A stretch of DNA of 6,486 nucleotides from Paraprevotella sp. GTDB taxonomy: Bacteria; Bacteroidota; Bacteroidia; Bacteroidales; Bacteroidaceae. This document shows positions 6,294 through 6,486 of this stretch, piece by piece (the stretch's first letter is position 1; each line of letters opens with the position of its first letter). A program made the translations under genes and the position numbers. Location of the stretch: NCBI GenBank assembly GCA_017630975.1, contig JAGBUF010000194.1, positions 1 to 6,486 of the forward strand, in the 5' to 3' direction. The notes below the pieces were generated by a model. It ran no database searches and had not been told where the DNA came from. It worked only from the letters and a program-made list of their open reading frames with translations.

Positions 6294-6486
6294 CGTTTCG
6301 CTCAAATTTGGATATTTAGTGAAGCACACGCCACTTAGTGGCAAGCGATCTTTGGATGACTGGAAAATCAAAAACGAAAGATGTAGTACAAGAACTCAAA
6401 TATATATTTAGAGTCCTCGATTCAATTTCTTGAAAACCGAACACTATAAATCTTTTTATGGAAGACCGTCCGGGCTAAGATATAAA
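6294..6486 (+). other. Leader resembling an rRNA operon leader, running off the right edge
   Basis: Downstream of P2 come GCAGTCCGTTTCGCTC, a GCCAC/GTGGC hairpin (6330-6342), a boxA-like GATCTTTGGATGA (6347-6359), and AT-rich sequence with AGTACAAGAA and CTCGATTCAATTTCTTGAAA. This matches my memory of leaders just before 16S genes in Bacteroidales. TTTTTATGGAAGA (6455-6467) looks like the usual run-in to the 16S 5' end. The next bases read CCGTCCGGGCTAAGAT, not the expected GTTTGATCCTGGCTCAG. The identity is therefore uncertain: true rRNA leader with a damaged or misassembled end, or a leader copied to another gene. Confidence 0.45.

Larger units (their letters stand above)
5484..6486. other. 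Gene-free, repeat-rich intergenic region
   Basis: No open frame here has a plausible start, codon pattern or recognisable product. The stretch holds a terminator hairpin, a TATAAG array (5521-5648), a CTAG-rich 19-bp tandem repeat (5703-5758), several hairpins and a phased stretch (5766-6071), and then an rRNA-type promoter and leader region (6135-6486). Composition swings from very AT-rich (5518-5648) to C-rich and then G-rich (5660-6090) and back to AT-rich. I saw no tRNA, CRISPR array or transposase remnant. Confidence 0.7.

Noticed and set aside
6138..6411. Two overlapping plus-strand frames of 66 and 72 codons at the right end
   Set aside because: They run through both promoters and the leader, lack a ribosome site, and their translations look like non-coding sequence.

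Overview
The window looks like a piece of a Bacteroidales (phylum Bacteroidota) chromosome. Three things point there. The large protein ends in a type IX secretion system (T9SS) C-terminal sorting domain. The modules before that domain are typical of Bacteroidota secreted proteins. The right end carries promoters that fit the Bacteroides-type consensus (TTTG, 19-20 bases, TANNTTTG). I cannot name the genus with confidence; an oral or gut Bacteroidales species is a guess.

Layout. Positions 1-4866 hold the 3' part of one very large gene, open at the left edge. It encodes a modular cell-surface or secreted protein: Ig/PKD-like domains, an AT-rich beta-rich insert, more Ig-like domains, a Rossmann-like segment that may be related to the class I glutamine amidotransferase/ThuA fold, an NW-type passenger segment, two pre-sorting modules, and a type A T9SS sorting domain. 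A short exported Gly-rich protein (4884-5483) follows 17 bases later. It has a signal peptide and a C-terminal tail made of a PLGEG motif, a hydrophobic helix and a basic end, which looks like a second and different sorting or anchoring signal. A perfect 13-bp hairpin (5488-5517) closes this two-gene unit.

From 5518 to about 6120 there is no convincing gene. This stretch is packed with short repeats: an array of TATAAG motifs, a 19-bp tandem repeat rich in CTAG, a strictly 5-base-phased stretch, hairpins and pairs of dispersed repeats. From about 6135 to the right edge are two tandem Bacteroidales-type promoters and an AT-rich leader that resembles what I remember of Bacteroidales rRNA operon leaders. 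The last ~25 bases do not read as a normal 16S 5' end.

The two genes plausibly work as one surface unit: a T9SS-exported giant protein plus a small membrane-anchored partner. This is inferred from adjacency and sorting signals only. I see no defence system, CRISPR array, transposase or tRNA.
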